Shown in pieces: positions 18,516 through 27,678 of a stretch of 64,000 nt of DNA (the stretch's first letter is position 1; the number at the start of each line of letters is the position of its first letter). The position numbers and the translations under genes are program-made. A model generated the notes under the pieces. That model was not told where the DNA came from. It saw only the letters and a list, made by a program, of their open reading frames with translations, and ran no database searches. Origin of the DNA: Terrirubrum flagellatum (lineage in GTDB: Bacteria > Pseudomonadota > Alphaproteobacteria > Rhizobiales > Beijerinckiaceae); contig NZ_CP091851.1 of the NCBI RefSeq assembly GCF_022059845.1, positions 5,073,501 through 5,137,500 on the forward strand, given 5' to 3'.

Positions 18516-19924
18516 GATGCGTCTCCCGGCGCAAGCGCGTTCTGGATCGCGGGCTTCGCCGCCGACAAAGGCCGATTGGGCAGCGCGTCGTCCTCTTCGT
18601 GGAGCGGCCCGGCCGGACCCTTGTTGATAAGGCGATTGATGTAGCGAATGCCCATGGTGAAGACGACGCCGTAGACGAGCAGGAACAGCGCGAGCGAAAC
18701 TGCAATCTTCCAAGCGGGCAAAGGCGAGGCCGCATCAGCGGTGCGCAGCACGCCCGTCGCGAGCCAGGGCTGACGGCCGATCTCGGTTACCATCCAGCCC
18801 GCGACGATCGCGACGAAGCCGAGCGGCCATGACAGCGATGCGATCCAGAGGAAGAAGCGATTCCGCTCGAGATCGTCACGCCACCAGAGATATCCGCCGA
18901 AGAAAGCGAGCGCGATCAGAAACAGCCCGACGCCGACCATGATGCGAAAGGCGAAGAAAACCTGCGGCAGCGGCGGGCGATCCTGCGGCGCGAAATCCTT
19001 CAGGCCTTTGAAGCGACCGTCCCAATCATGGGTGATGATGAAGCTGCCAAGGCGCGGAATGGAGATTTCATAATCATTGCTTTCGGTTTTCGCATTCGGC
19101 CAGGCGAAAAGCACCAAAGGCGCGGCGTGGCTGCTATCCCAATGCGCTTCCATGGCGGCGAGCTTCGCCGGCTGATGCTTGGCGGTCGAAAGACCATGCT
19201 GATCGCCGATAAAAAGCTGCAGCGGCGCCAATACAAGCGCCATGCCGAGGCCCATGCGCAGCATCGTGCGCGCATGCGCGGCATGTATGTCTTTCAGCGC
19301 GTAACGCGCGCCCACGGCGAGCACGACGATCGACGTCGTGAGATAGGCCGCGATCACCATATGGATGAGGCGATAGGGAAAGGTCGGGTTGAAAACGACG
19401 GCGAGCCAGTCGACGGGATAGGCGATGCCGTTGCGGACTTCATGGCCTGCCGGAAACTGCATCCAGCTGTTGGCGGAGAGAATCCAGAACGCCGACATGC
19501 AGGTTCCGATCGCGACCATGATCGCCGCGACGAGCTGCAAGCCGCGCGGGAAGCGATCCCAACCGAACAGCAGGATGCCCAGGAACGTCGCTTCGAGAAA
19601 AAACGCGGTGAGCACTTCGTAGCCGATCAGCGGCCCGATGACATTGCCGACAATGACGGAGAAACGGCTCCAGTTGGTGCCGAACTGATAGGAGAGAACA
19701 ATTCCTGACACCACGCCCATCGCGAAGGAGACGGCGAAGATCTTCGTCCAGAAGCGCGCCAGCGTTCGATACTGATCGTCGCCGGTCCACATGGCGCGCG
19801 CCAGCAGCGTCGCAATGAAGGCGGACAATCCGATCGTGAATGCGGGAAAAATAATATGGAAGGTGATCGTGAAAGCGAACTGGAGACGGGCCAGCAGAAC
19901 CGAGTCGGGCAGCTCAAACGACAT
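18512..19924 (-). CDS. cydA: Cytochrome bd-type ubiquinol oxidase subunit I, short Q-loop (cyanide-insensitive type)
   Basis: Subunit I, 470 residues. The haem ligands can be placed at H23 (TFHIIFP), H188 (YRLIHMV) and M378 (GWMVTEIGRQPW). The quinol-binding Q-loop lacks the long C-terminal insertion of the E. coli enzyme (total 522 residues), which places it with the CioA-like enzymes of Proteobacteria. It reduces oxygen to water at the inner membrane without pumping protons and often tolerates cyanide. A strong ribosome binding site (GAGGAG) precedes the start. Regulation cannot be read from the upstream region. Confidence 0.95.
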   Translation of the reverse strand: MSFELPDSVLLARLQFAFTITFHIIFPAFTIGLSAFIATLLARAMWTGDDQYRTLARFWTKIFAVSFAMGVVSGIVLSYQFGTNWSRFSVIVGNVIGPLIGYEVLTAFFLEATFLGILLFGWDRFPRGLQLVAAIMVAIGTCMSAFWILSANSWMQFPAGHEVRNGIAYPVDWLAVVFNPTFPYRLIHMVIAAYLTTSIVVLAVGARYALKDIHAAHARTMLRMGLGMALVLAPLQLFIGDQHGLSTAKHQPAKLAAMEAHWDSSHAAPLVLFAWPNAKTESNDYEISIPRLGSFIITHDWDGRFKGLKDFAPQDRPPLPQVFFAFRIMVGVGLFLIALAFFGGYLWWRDDLERNRFFLWIASLSWPLGFVAIVAGWMVTEIGRQPWLATGVLRTADAASPLPAWKIAVSLALFLLVYGVVFTMGIRYINRLINKGPAGPLHEEDDALPNRPLSAAKPAIQNALAPGDAS

Positions 19925-20091
19925 GACGACTCCTCACATTTGGACGCCGCGCCGTATGGCGTCCTGCCTGAATCGGGACCTCATCTAGAATTTACGAATT
20001 ACAATTGTGAATAGTGAGCGGCGTCGCAGGGACATTAGGTCGCGCTGGCGAGATCGTCTATTTCGCGTGCGCGAAATGCGACAAGGCCGCT

Positions 20092-21198
20092 TCAGACGAC
20101 CTGCGCCGCAGCGCCGATTTGAATGTTATTGCGTTGCGACTTCGCGCCAAGCCAGCGCTGCAAGACGTGCGTGGTTGGCTTTTCGAAAAGGCGATGCACG
20201 ATGATCGCTGCAATGATTGCGGCGGCGAGCCCAAGCGCGATGAATATCCAGGGGTTGAGCGATGCGCTCGCGCCGCTGCGATCCCAGATTATCCGCAGCG
20301 CGCGGATCGCGATCGGATGCAGGAGATAAAGGGCGTAGGACGCGTCACCGAGCGCGACAAACACGCTGCTGATACGAGTCCTGGGCGCAGGCGATTCGAA
20401 CAGCGCGGCGGCCGCGACGATCATCGCCGCGGGCGCGCCCCACACGAGCGGACGAAGCGCGCCGGTCACGTCGGGGTCAGCAAGGTTCGCGATCGCCAGA
20501 CAGGCGCAGCCGGACGCGGCGATGCCCCATGCTTCCGCGCGCCCGAGCCGCAGCCCTTCCGCGCGCAAGCCGCCGATCACCATGCCGAGGGCGAATTCGA
20601 GAATGATGGGATGAGTCCAGAACGAGAGTGGGCCGGGTTGCGGCTGAAGCCAGCTTCCGAACAACGTCAGTCCGCTCATCAGCGCGACGATCGCCGCAAT
20701 CGCTCCCAATCGCGGCAGCACGAGAACGCCTGCAAAGATCACGTAGAAGAACATCTCGAAATTGAGCGTCCAGCCAAGCTTGTAGATCGGTTGCACGAGC
20801 CCCGTGCCGCCGTCAGCGTAGGGGATGAAGAAATAGGATTTGACGATCTCGGCAAGAGTAGGCGGCGCGCTCGACAGGGCGGAGGGCGCAAGCAGCATGG
20901 CGAGGGCGAAAAGACTCGTCGTCGCCCAGTAAAGCGGGACGATGCGCGCCACGCGCCGGCCGAGAAAGATGCGCGCTGAATCGCGTCGCCCGAACAGGTC
21001 GCGTGACGCATGCGCCATGACGAAGCCCGAGATCACGAAGAACAGATCGACGCCAACGCCGGTGAGCTTGAGCAGCACGGGCTCGAATCCATGCAGCGCC
21101 GCCGCCGGCATCGACAGCGTCTCATGCTGGAGATGGCCGAAGGCGACGGTGACGGCTGCGACGGCGCGCAGCGCCTGAATCGATCCAATCTGGGACAT
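20092..21198 (-). CDS. Acyltransferase family 3 membrane protein (OafA/YrhL type)
   Basis: The product is 368 residues from ATG 21198 (MSQIGSIQALRAVAAVTVAF). About ten hydrophobic segments, the early LRAVAAVTVAFGHLQHE with the family's catalytic histidine position, the phrase GVDLFFVISGFVMAH, and RRVARIVPLYW identify an acyltransferase-3 protein. Such enzymes transfer acetyl or other acyl groups from the cytoplasm to exported polysaccharides or lipids. No sugar biosynthesis genes are adjacent; the closest glycan gene in the window is opgH, 18 kb away. The substrate is unknown. Confidence 0.9.
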   Translation of the reverse strand: MSQIGSIQALRAVAAVTVAFGHLQHETLSMPAAALHGFEPVLLKLTGVGVDLFFVISGFVMAHASRDLFGRRDSARIFLGRRVARIVPLYWATTSLFALAMLLAPSALSSAPPTLAEIVKSYFFIPYADGGTGLVQPIYKLGWTLNFEMFFYVIFAGVLVLPRLGAIAAIVALMSGLTLFGSWLQPQPGPLSFWTHPIILEFALGMVIGGLRAEGLRLGRAEAWGIAASGCACLAIANLADPDVTGALRPLVWGAPAAMIVAAAALFESPAPRTRISSVFVALGDASYALYLLHPIAIRALRIIWDRSGASASLNPWIFIALGLAAAIIAAIIVHRLFEKPTTHVLQRWLGAKSQRNNIQIGAAAQVV

Positions 21199-21271
21199 AA
21201 GCGGCGGAATCCGGACAGCAACCGAACTACCAAGCAAGCGGCGCGCCCGCCGCGCCAGATCGCCGTTGCGG

Positions 21272-22135
21272 TTAACGCAGCGCCGCCCGGATCGCCTTGA
21301 AGTCGCGCCAGGCGAGCTTCTTCTGCGAGGGCTGACGCAGGAGATAGGCGGGATGGAGCGTCGCCATCGCCTTGATGTCGCGTTCGCCGATTCGCAGGCT
21401 CATCCAGCGTCCGCGCGTCTTCAGGATGCCCTCGCGCGCGCCGAGCAGGGTCTGCGCCGAGGGCAGGCCGATGCAGATCAGGACGTCAGGATTCACGAGC
21501 TCGATCTGGCGGGTGATGAAGGGCTTGCAGATCGAGATTTCGGCCGGCGTCGGCGTGCGATTGCCCGGCGGCCGCCAGGGCACCACGTTGGCGATATAGA
21601 CCTTGGTGCGGTCGAGGCCGATCGCCGCCAGCATGCGGTCGAGAAGCTGGCCCGAGCGGCCGACAAAGGGCTTGCCCTGCCGATCCTCCTCGGCGCCGGG
21701 TCCTTCGCCAACGAACATCAGTTTGGCCGAAGGATCGCCGTCGCCGAAGACCAGCCGATAGGCGGTCTTTTTGAGCTCACAACCCTCGAACGCGTCCATG
21801 AGGTCGCGCAACTCGTCGAGCGTCCGCGCTGACGCGGCGCGGGCGCGGGCGTCCGAAACAGCCTGATCCGGCGCGATGGGCGCCAGGGCGTCAGCGCGGG
21901 CGGGAGCCGCGCGGGAGGGAAGGGATCTGGAAGCCGGCGCGGCGCGATCGACCGGGCGCGCGACCGCTGGCTCCGGCGCAGGCCGTTCGGCCGGCGGCGG
22001 ATTGGCGTCGACGAATCGATCGTGCGGCGTTTCATCCAGCGCGTCCTCGACGCCCGCCTCGAGATAGAAGGCGAGGACGTCGGCGGCGATGCGGCGTGGA
22101 TCGGCGGCGGCTTGCATGGAAAATCTCTGATCCAT
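21272..22135 (-). CDS. Uracil-DNA glycosylase, family 4
   Basis: This is a 287-residue family-4 uracil-DNA glycosylase, an iron-sulfur enzyme that removes uracil from DNA. The catalytic part has [44 protein letters not shown] and the C-terminal [12 protein letters not shown]. An N-terminal extension of about 100 Ala/Pro/Arg-rich residues precedes it, which is usual in Rhizobiales. Cysteines are at [15 protein letters not shown] and LICIG; I cannot place all four cluster ligands with certainty. It is divergent from ETF-QO with 104 bp between starts. Confidence 0.92.
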   Translation of the reverse strand: MDQRFSMQAAADPRRIAADVLAFYLEAGVEDALDETPHDRFVDANPPPAERPAPEPAVARPVDRAAPASRSLPSRAAPARADALAPIAPDQAVSDARARAASARTLDELRDLMDAFEGCELKKTAYRLVFGDGDPSAKLMFVGEGPGAEEDRQGKPFVGRSGQLLDRMLAAIGLDRTKVYIANVVPWRPPGNRTPTPAEISICKPFITRQIELVNPDVLICIGLPSAQTLLGAREGILKTRGRWMSLRIGERDIKAMATLHPAYLLRQPSQKKLAWRDFKAIRAALR

Positions 22136-22239
22136 GCGGCTCCGAGTCGCAAGCGGCGCGGGCGGAGCGCACAGGCTTGAGCGGGCGCCGGCCTTCGTCC
22201 ATATCGAATTATTCCAGTGTAGGGGGCCAAGGACCGATC

Positions 22240-23904
22240 ATGGAAACGCCCGAGCGCGAAGGCATGGACTATGACGTGGTGATCGTCGGAGCGGGGCCCG
22301 CCGGCCTCGCGGCGGCGATCCGCCTCAAGCAGCTTTCGCCCGAGCTTGGCGTCGTTGTGGTCGAGAAGGGCTCAGAGGTCGGCGCGCACATTCTCTCCGG
22401 CGCCGTCGTCGATCCGATCGGGCTTGATCGTCTGCTGCCGGACTGGCGCGCTGACGCCGATCGCCCGCTGAAGACGGAAGTCTCGGAAGATATCTTCTAC
22501 ATGCTGGGACCGGCAGGCGGTGTCAGGCTGCCGAATTTCATGATGCCGCGACTCATGAACAATCACGGCAATTTCGTTGGCTCGCTCGGGAATGTGTGTC
22601 GCTGGCTCGCGGCGCAGGCCGAGGCGCTCGGCGTCGAGATTTATCCCGGCTTCGCCGCAGCGGAGATTCTCACCGACGAGAAAGGCGTCGTGACCGGCGT
22701 CGCCACCGGCGACATGGGCGTGGCGCGCGACGGTCATCACAAGGACGGCTTCACGCGCGGCATGGAATTGCGCGGCAAATACACGCTGTTCGCGGAAGGC
22801 GCGCGCGGTTCGCTTTCGAAGCAGCTCATCGCGCGCTTCGGCCTCGACAAGGGTCGTGAGCCGCCGAAATTCGGCATCGGCCTCAAGGAGCTGTGGAAAA
22901 TCGATCCGGAGAAGCACAAGCCGGGACGCGTGCAGCATTCCTTTGGCTGGCCGCTGCAGAACGGCACTGGCGGCGGCTCATTTCTCTATCATTTCGAGGA
23001 TAATCAGATCGTCGTCGGTTTCGTGATTCATTTGAATTACGACAATCCGACCCTGTCGCCGTTCGACGAATTTCAGCGCTTCAAGCATCATCCCTTCGTG
23101 CGCGACACGTTCGTCGGCGGAAAGCGCATCTCCTATGGCGCGCGCGCGATCACGGAAGGCGGCTTTCAGTCCGTGCCAAAATTGTCATTTCCGGGCGGCG
23201 CGCTGATCGGCTGCGCGGCGGGCTTCGTGAATGTGCCGCGCATCAAGGGCAGCCACAATGCGATGCTCTCGGGCATGCTCGCCGCCGAACACGCGCATCA
23301 GGCGCTCTCAGCGGGGCGCGCTCATGATGAGCTGTCGTCCTATGAAGAGGCGTGGCGCGCGTCCGACATCGGCCGCGACCTCAAGAAGGTGCGCAACGTC
23401 AAGCCGCTCTGGTCGAAATTCGGCACCTATGTCGGCATTCCGCTCGGCGGCGTCGACATGTGGTGCAACGAGCTGTTCGGCTTCTCGCCGTTCGGCACGC
23501 TGAAGCATGGCAAGCCCGACTATGCGACGTTGAAGAAAATCAGCGAGGTCACGCCGATCGCGTATCCCAAGCCCGACGGCGTGATTTCGTTCGACAAATT
23601 GTCATCGGTGTTCCTGTCCTCGACCAATCACGAGGAGGATCAGCCGGTCCACCTCCAGCTCAAAGACGCCTCCATTCCGATCGCACAGAATCTGCCATTC
23701 TATGGCGAGCCGGCGCGGCTCTATTGCCCGGCGGGCGTCTACGAGGTCGTCTACGCCGACGAGGCGGCGAAGACCGATCCGCGCTTCCAGATCAACGCGC
23801 AGAACTGCGTCCACTGCAAGACGTGCGACATCAAGGACCCGGCCCAGAACATCAACTGGGTCACGCCCGAGGGTGGGGGCGGTCCCAACTATCCGAACAT
23901 GTAA
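22240..23904 (+). CDS. Electron-transfer flavoprotein-ubiquinone oxidoreductase
   Basis: ETF-QO passes electrons from acyl-CoA and amino-acid dehydrogenases via ETF to ubiquinone at the inner membrane. The 554-residue protein has the FAD-binding VIVGAGPAGLAAAIRLKQ at the N-terminus, the GCAAGFVNVPRIKGSHNAM segment, and the C-terminal ferredoxin-like domain with YCPAGVYE and CVHCKTCDIKDP supplying the 4Fe-4S cysteines. The start at ATG 22240 follows AAGGACC. A strong intrinsic terminator follows directly after the stop, so it is probably a single-gene unit. ETF subunit genes are not in this window. Confidence 0.97.
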   Translation: METPEREGMDYDVVIVGAGPAGLAAAIRLKQLSPELGVVVVEKGSEVGAHILSGAVVDPIGLDRLLPDWRADADRPLKTEVSEDIFYMLGPAGGVRLPNFMMPRLMNNHGNFVGSLGNVCRWLAAQAEALGVEIYPGFAAAEILTDEKGVVTGVATGDMGVARDGHHKDGFTRGMELRGKYTLFAEGARGSLSKQLIARFGLDKGREPPKFGIGLKELWKIDPEKHKPGRVQHSFGWPLQNGTGGGSFLYHFEDNQIVVGFVIHLNYDNPTLSPFDEFQRFKHHPFVRDTFVGGKRISYGARAITEGGFQSVPKLSFPGGALIGCAAGFVNVPRIKGSHNAMLSGMLAAEHAHQALSAGRAHDELSSYEEAWRASDIGRDLKKVRNVKPLWSKFGTYVGIPLGGVDMWCNELFGFSPFGTLKHGKPDYATLKKISEVTPIAYPKPDGVISFDKLSSVFLSSTNHEEDQPVHLQLKDASIPIAQNLPFYGEPARLYCPAGVYEVVYADEAAKTDPRFQINAQNCVHCKTCDIKDPAQNINWVTPEGGGGPNYPNM

Positions 23905-23907
23905 TAA

Positions 23908-23940
23908 CAAAAACCCCGCGGCTCGCCGCGGGGTTTTTCT
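23908..23940 (+). terminator. Rho-independent terminator after ETF-QO
   Basis: A GC-rich hairpin, AAAACCCCGCGGC paired with GCCGCGGGGTTTT across a 2- to 4-nt loop, is followed by a T run. It begins a few bases after the ETF-QO stop. The A run on its other side would also allow it to work for the minus-strand lipoprotein gene. Confidence 0.93.
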
Positions 23941-23984
23941 TTGCCTCGATTGACCGCTGACCGAGAATGGCCGCGGCGCCCCGT

Positions 23985-24092
23985 TCAGCCCTTGCGGACG
24001 ATCGGAGCCGGGGCGGGAGCCGGGGTCGCGCAGGCGGCGACGAAGCCGGCGATCAGGGTCACGGCGACGACCCGGGCAATGATCTTCGACAT
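23985..24092 (-). CDS. Very small lipoprotein (35 residues)
   Basis: The frame starts at ATG 24092 after a good ribosome binding site (GGAG, 7 nt upstream) and encodes MSKIIARVVAVTLIAGF..., then a lipobox-like AAC, then ATPAPAPAP and IVRKG. This is a complete minimal lipoprotein: a lysine/arginine-containing signal, a hydrophobic core, the acceptor cysteine near residue 21, and a 14-residue Pro/Ala tail. Tiny lipoproteins of this kind occur in Rhizobiales and are often missed by gene finders. It is convergent with ETF-QO and shares its terminator region. Function unknown. Confidence 0.7.
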   Translation of the reverse strand: MSKIIARVVAVTLIAGFVAACATPAPAPAPIVRKG

Positions 24093-24337
24093 TGGTTTCT
24101 CCAGGAAAAAGGTCGGGTTCAACCTCACGCCCCATGGTTAGACCCACCAAGGCGGGCCCGTCCAGCATCATGGCGAAATCTTGTCTCTCTCTGAAGAGCG
24201 GATGAAAGATTTTGGTCCCGTGTGGCTTATTTGCCGGCCGCGTCGCTTTGCCCTATTCCAGCCCCTGAACCGTGTTTGACAATGCGTCCGGCTTCCGCGC
24301 GGCCCGCGTGTCGAGCCCTCCAGAGATTTCCGCGCCC

Positions 24338-26113
24338 GTGAGCAACGCAGTTTTTCTTCGCCTGTCCGTCGCCGCCCTGGCTTTGCTCGTCGCGGCGGAG
24401 GGCGCGTTCGCCAATACCGGGAAGCCATCCATGCGGCGCCCGGCGCCGATGGCGCTTGATTCGGCGGACACGTCAGCCGGCGCCTTCCTCGCCGCGGTCG
24501 GCGCCAGCGCCCAGCGCGACACCAGCGCCGCCGCGAAACTTATCAGCGAGGCGCTCAGAGCCGATCCTAACAGCCCTGAATTGCTCGAGCGCGCCTTTGA
24601 GGCGCAGCTCGCTCAGGGCGATATCGCCGAGGCGTCGCGTCTCGCCCGCCGCATCCTTCAGCGCGAACCTTCGAACAGCATCGCGCGGCTGACGCTCGCG
24701 GTCGAAGCGATCGGCGGGCGCCAATATCAATCGGCGCGGGATCGTCTGGCTCCGGGCGTGCGCGGCCGGGCCGCGGAATTGACTGCGACGCTCCTGACCG
24801 CCTGGGCCTATGCCGGCTCCCAGCAATGGGGCAAGGCGCTTGAGACGCTCGACAAGCTCCGGCAGAATAACGGGCTCGCGATTTTTGCGGACTATCATGC
24901 CGGCTTGATCGCTGATCTCGCGGGCCGCTCGGACGAGGCGGAAAAGCGGCTGAAGACGGCCTATGAGGCCGCGAACCGCGCGCCGGTCAGGCTCGTCGAA
25001 GCCTATGCGCGCTTTGAGGCGCGCAAGGGCAATGTCGCCGAGGCCAAAACCGCGATCGCGACTTTCGAGCAGCGCGTGGGTCGCCATCCCTCGATCCGCG
25101 CCCTGTCGCTCGAACTCGACGCCGGCAAGCCGGTCGGCCGCATGGTTGGCTCCGCCCAGCAGGGCGCGGCGGAAGCCCTTTTCGGGCTTGGCGGCGAGGG
25201 CAGCCGCACGGGCGATGAACTTGCGGGCATCGTCTATCTCCGTCTCGCGCGTTACCTCGATCCGAAGCATGATCTCGCGACGGTGACGCTCGCCGACATC
25301 TATGAGCGGCTGAAGCGCCACGACCACGCGATCGAACTCTATCAGCAGATCGATCCGTCCTCCCCGCTTGCGCCATCGGCCGACGTGCAGATCGGCCTCA
25401 ATCTCGAAACGATGGAAAAGCCCGACGAGGCCATCACGCGGCTGAAGCAGGCGGTCGACCGGCGTCCCGATGATGTCGAGGCCCTGTCGGCGCTCGGCAA
25501 TGTCTATCGCGCGCAGAAGAAATATCGCGAGGCTGTCGACTCTTTCTCCAAGGCGATCGATCGGGTCGGCAAGCCGGAACGGCCGAACTGGACCTTGTTC
25601 TATTTCCGCGGCTCATCCTATGAGCGGCTCAAGGAATGGCCGAAAGGCGAAGCCGACCTGAAGAAGGCGCTGGAGCTGTTCCCGGATCAACCGCAGGCGC
25701 TGAACTATCTCGGCTACACCTGGGTCGATCTCAAGATCAATCTCGACGAGGGCATGAAGATGGTGCAGCGCGCGGTCGAACTTGCGCCGCGCGACGGCTA
25801 TATCGTCGATTCGCTCGGCTGGGCGCATTACCGCCTGGGCCAGTATGAGGACGCCGTGCGCGATCTCGAACGCGCGGTGCTGCTGCGCCCGTCCGATCCG
25901 ACGATCAACGACCATCTCGGCGACGCCTATTGGAAGGTCGGGCGCAAGCTCGAAGCGCATTTCCAATGGAATCATGCGCGCGATCTCAAGCCCGAGCCGG
26001 AGGATCTCGCGAAGATCCTCGTCAAGATCGAGAACGGACTCGAGGACGATGCGCCGGCCGCGGCCGTGACGACTCCTCCGTCCGCCGACGGCGAGAAGGA
26101 AAAGGGCGGCTAG
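24338..26113 (+). CDS. Exported TPR-repeat protein
   Basis: This is a tetratricopeptide-repeat protein of about 591 residues. A signal peptide (SNAVFLRLSVAALALLVAAE, cleavage near AFANTG) follows the GTG at 24338; a GTG at 24272 in the same frame would add 22 residues in front of it and is the less likely start. TPR units are seen throughout, for example ALNYLGYTWVDLKINLDEGM, VDSLGWAHYRLGQYEDAVRD and INDHLGDAYWKVGRKLEAHF. It is probably periplasmic or outer-membrane associated and a protein-protein interaction scaffold. The partner is unknown. Its TAG stop is the first triplet of a two-hairpin repeat. Confidence 0.85.
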   Translation: MSNAVFLRLSVAALALLVAAEGAFANTGKPSMRRPAPMALDSADTSAGAFLAAVGASAQRDTSAAAKLISEALRADPNSPELLERAFEAQLAQGDIAEASRLARRILQREPSNSIARLTLAVEAIGGRQYQSARDRLAPGVRGRAAELTATLLTAWAYAGSQQWGKALETLDKLRQNNGLAIFADYHAGLIADLAGRSDEAEKRLKTAYEAANRAPVRLVEAYARFEARKGNVAEAKTAIATFEQRVGRHPSIRALSLELDAGKPVGRMVGSAQQGAAEALFGLGGEGSRTGDELAGIVYLRLARYLDPKHDLATVTLADIYERLKRHDHAIELYQQIDPSSPLAPSADVQIGLNLETMEKPDEAITRLKQAVDRRPDDVEALSALGNVYRAQKKYREAVDSFSKAIDRVGKPERPNWTLFYFRGSSYERLKEWPKGEADLKKALELFPDQPQALNYLGYTWVDLKINLDEGMKMVQRAVELAPRDGYIVDSLGWAHYRLGQYEDAVRDLERAVLLRPSDPTINDHLGDAYWKVGRKLEAHFQWNHARDLKPEPEDLAKILVKIENGLEDDAPAAAVTTPPSADGEKEKGG

Positions 26114-26226
26114 ATCACGCCGCCCTTTGATTGAATCAATCAAAGGGCGGGAACGTGATCGATTCTAAATATTCAGAGCATGGCTTTTGCGAAAAAACCG
26201 GTATCCACTTTTTCGCGCCATGCTCT
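26113..26226. repeat. Two-hairpin dispersed repeat, copy 1
   Basis: The first hairpin lies inside GATCACG...CGTGATC and has a 14-bp stem, CGCCCTTTGATTGA / TCAATCAAAGGGCG. The second is AGAGCATGG (26175-26183) paired with CCATGCTCT (26218-26226). The copy at 39850-39962 is nearly identical outside the first stem, where three base pairs differ on both sides. It fills most of the gap between the TPR gene and ispE. Confidence 0.9.
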
Positions 26227-26282
26227 GGGATCGCTCTCCCCCAAATCTTTCCTTTTTCTGACGCCGGGCGCAGATATCGCGT

Positions 26283-27143
26283 ATGCTGCATGAGCGCGCG
26301 CCCGCGAAGATCAATCTCAGCCTCCGCGTCGTCGGCCGCCGCGCCGACGGTTATCACCTGCTCGACAGCCTCGTCGTTTTCGCAAGCGACGTCTTCGATG
26401 AGTTAAGTCTCACGCCGGGCGAAGGGCTTTCGCTTGCCGTCGAGGGGCCTTTGGCGACAGACGCCGGCGATCCGTCAGGAAATCTCGTTCTCAAGGCGGC
26501 GCGCGCGCTGATGGAGCGATGCGAGGGAATCAAGGTTGGCGCATTTCGTCTCGCGAAGCGGTTGCCTGTCGCCGCCGGGCTTGGCGGCGGCTCGGCGGAT
26601 GCGGCCGCGGCGCTGCGATTGCTTGCGCGCTTAAACGACATTGCGCTCGACCACCCCGATCTGTTCGAGGCGGCGCGCGCGACAGGCGCGGACGTGCCTG
26701 TGTGCCTGCAATCGCGCGCGCGCATGATGCGCGGCATAGGCGACGAACTCGGGCCGATTCTTCCCCCACCGAACATTCGCGCGCTGCTGGTCAATCCGCG
26801 CGTCGCCTGTCCGACGGCGTCGGTGTTTCGCGAATTGAATCTGGCTCCCGGCGATCTGCGCAAACGCGCTGACGACGCATCCGCCGGCGCAAACGAGAAT
26901 CTGCTCGACTGGCTGGCCGCGCGCCCGAACGATCTCGAAGCGCCGGCGATCCGGCTTGCGCCTGTCATCGCCGATGTTCTTGAAACCTTGCGCGCGCTTG
27001 ATGGCTGCGCGCTCGCGCGCATGTCGGGGTCGGGCGCAACCTGCTTTGGCCTGTTCGATGCGCGCGACGTCGCCGAGCAAGCCGCGAGCGCCTTGCGCGG
27101 CGCGCGCCCCGACTGGTGGATCGCAACAACCAAACTGATGTGA
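26283..27143 (+). CDS. ispE: 4-diphosphocytidyl-2-C-methyl-D-erythritol kinase
   Basis: IspE phosphorylates 4-diphosphocytidyl-2-C-methylerythritol using ATP, an intermediate step of the non-mevalonate isoprenoid pathway. The 286-residue protein is a GHMP kinase: APAKINLSLRVVGRRADGYH at the N-terminus, the glycine-rich ATP loop PVAAGLGGGSADAAAAL near residue 98, and the C-terminal ARMSGSGATCFGLF. It is a full-length match to the family. It precedes the DinB gene by 12 bp. The polyprenyl diphosphate synthase gene 2 kb away uses the same pathway's products, though it lies on the other strand. Confidence 0.96.
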   Translation: MLHERAPAKINLSLRVVGRRADGYHLLDSLVVFASDVFDELSLTPGEGLSLAVEGPLATDAGDPSGNLVLKAARALMERCEGIKVGAFRLAKRLPVAAGLGGGSADAAAALRLLARLNDIALDHPDLFEAARATGADVPVCLQSRARMMRGIGDELGPILPPPNIRALLVNPRVACPTASVFRELNLAPGDLRKRADDASAGANENLLDWLAARPNDLEAPAIRLAPVIADVLETLRALDGCALARMSGSGATCFGLFDARDVAEQAASALRGARPDWWIATTKLM

Positions 27144-27155
27144 CAGGAGCGCACG

Positions 27156-27653
27156 ATGATTTCGGTCGAGCATGTCAGGCTGATGGCGCGCTACAATGAA
27201 TGGCAGAACCGCAGCCTCTATGGAGCAGCCGACACGCTCGATGATTCGGCGCGCCGGCTTGATCGCGGCGCGTTCTTCGGTTCGATTTTCGGCACGCTCA
27301 ATCATCTCCTGCTGGGCGACCAGATCTGGATGAACCGCTTCGCGGGCACGCCGAAGCCTGTTCCTGGCGCGCAGCGCTTCTGCACCGCCATCGATAATTG
27401 GGACGAGTTGAGGACCGCCCGGACCGCGTTCGACGAGACGATCTCGGATTGGGCGCAGACGCTGGACCCGCACTGGCTCGAAGGCGATCTGGCATGGTTC
27501 TCAGGCGCGGCCAATCGCGAGCTGCGCCGGCCGCGCTGGGTTCTCGTCGCGAGTTTCTTCAATCACCAGACTCATCATCGCGGACAGACGCATGCGATGC
27601 TGACGGCCGCGGGCGCGAAGCCTGACGACACCGATCTGATGCTTCTCGAATAA
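27156..27653 (+). CDS. DinB family protein
   Basis: This 165-residue four-helix-bundle protein of the DinB/YfiT metalloenzyme superfamily starts after AGGAG. The three histidines expected for the metal site are visible: one in TLNHLLLGDQIW and two in NHQTHHRGQ. Many members are thiol-dependent transferases or of unknown function despite the DNA-damage name. It lies 12 bp downstream of ispE and 25 bp upstream of the HutD-like gene, so the three are likely one transcript, without an obvious metabolic link. Confidence 0.88.
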   Translation: MISVEHVRLMARYNEWQNRSLYGAADTLDDSARRLDRGAFFGSIFGTLNHLLLGDQIWMNRFAGTPKPVPGAQRFCTAIDNWDELRTARTAFDETISDWAQTLDPHWLEGDLAWFSGAANRELRRPRWVLVASFFNHQTHHRGQTHAMLTAAGAKPDDTDLMLLE

Positions 27654-27678
27654 AGCGTCGCGGCGACGTCGCCCACAT

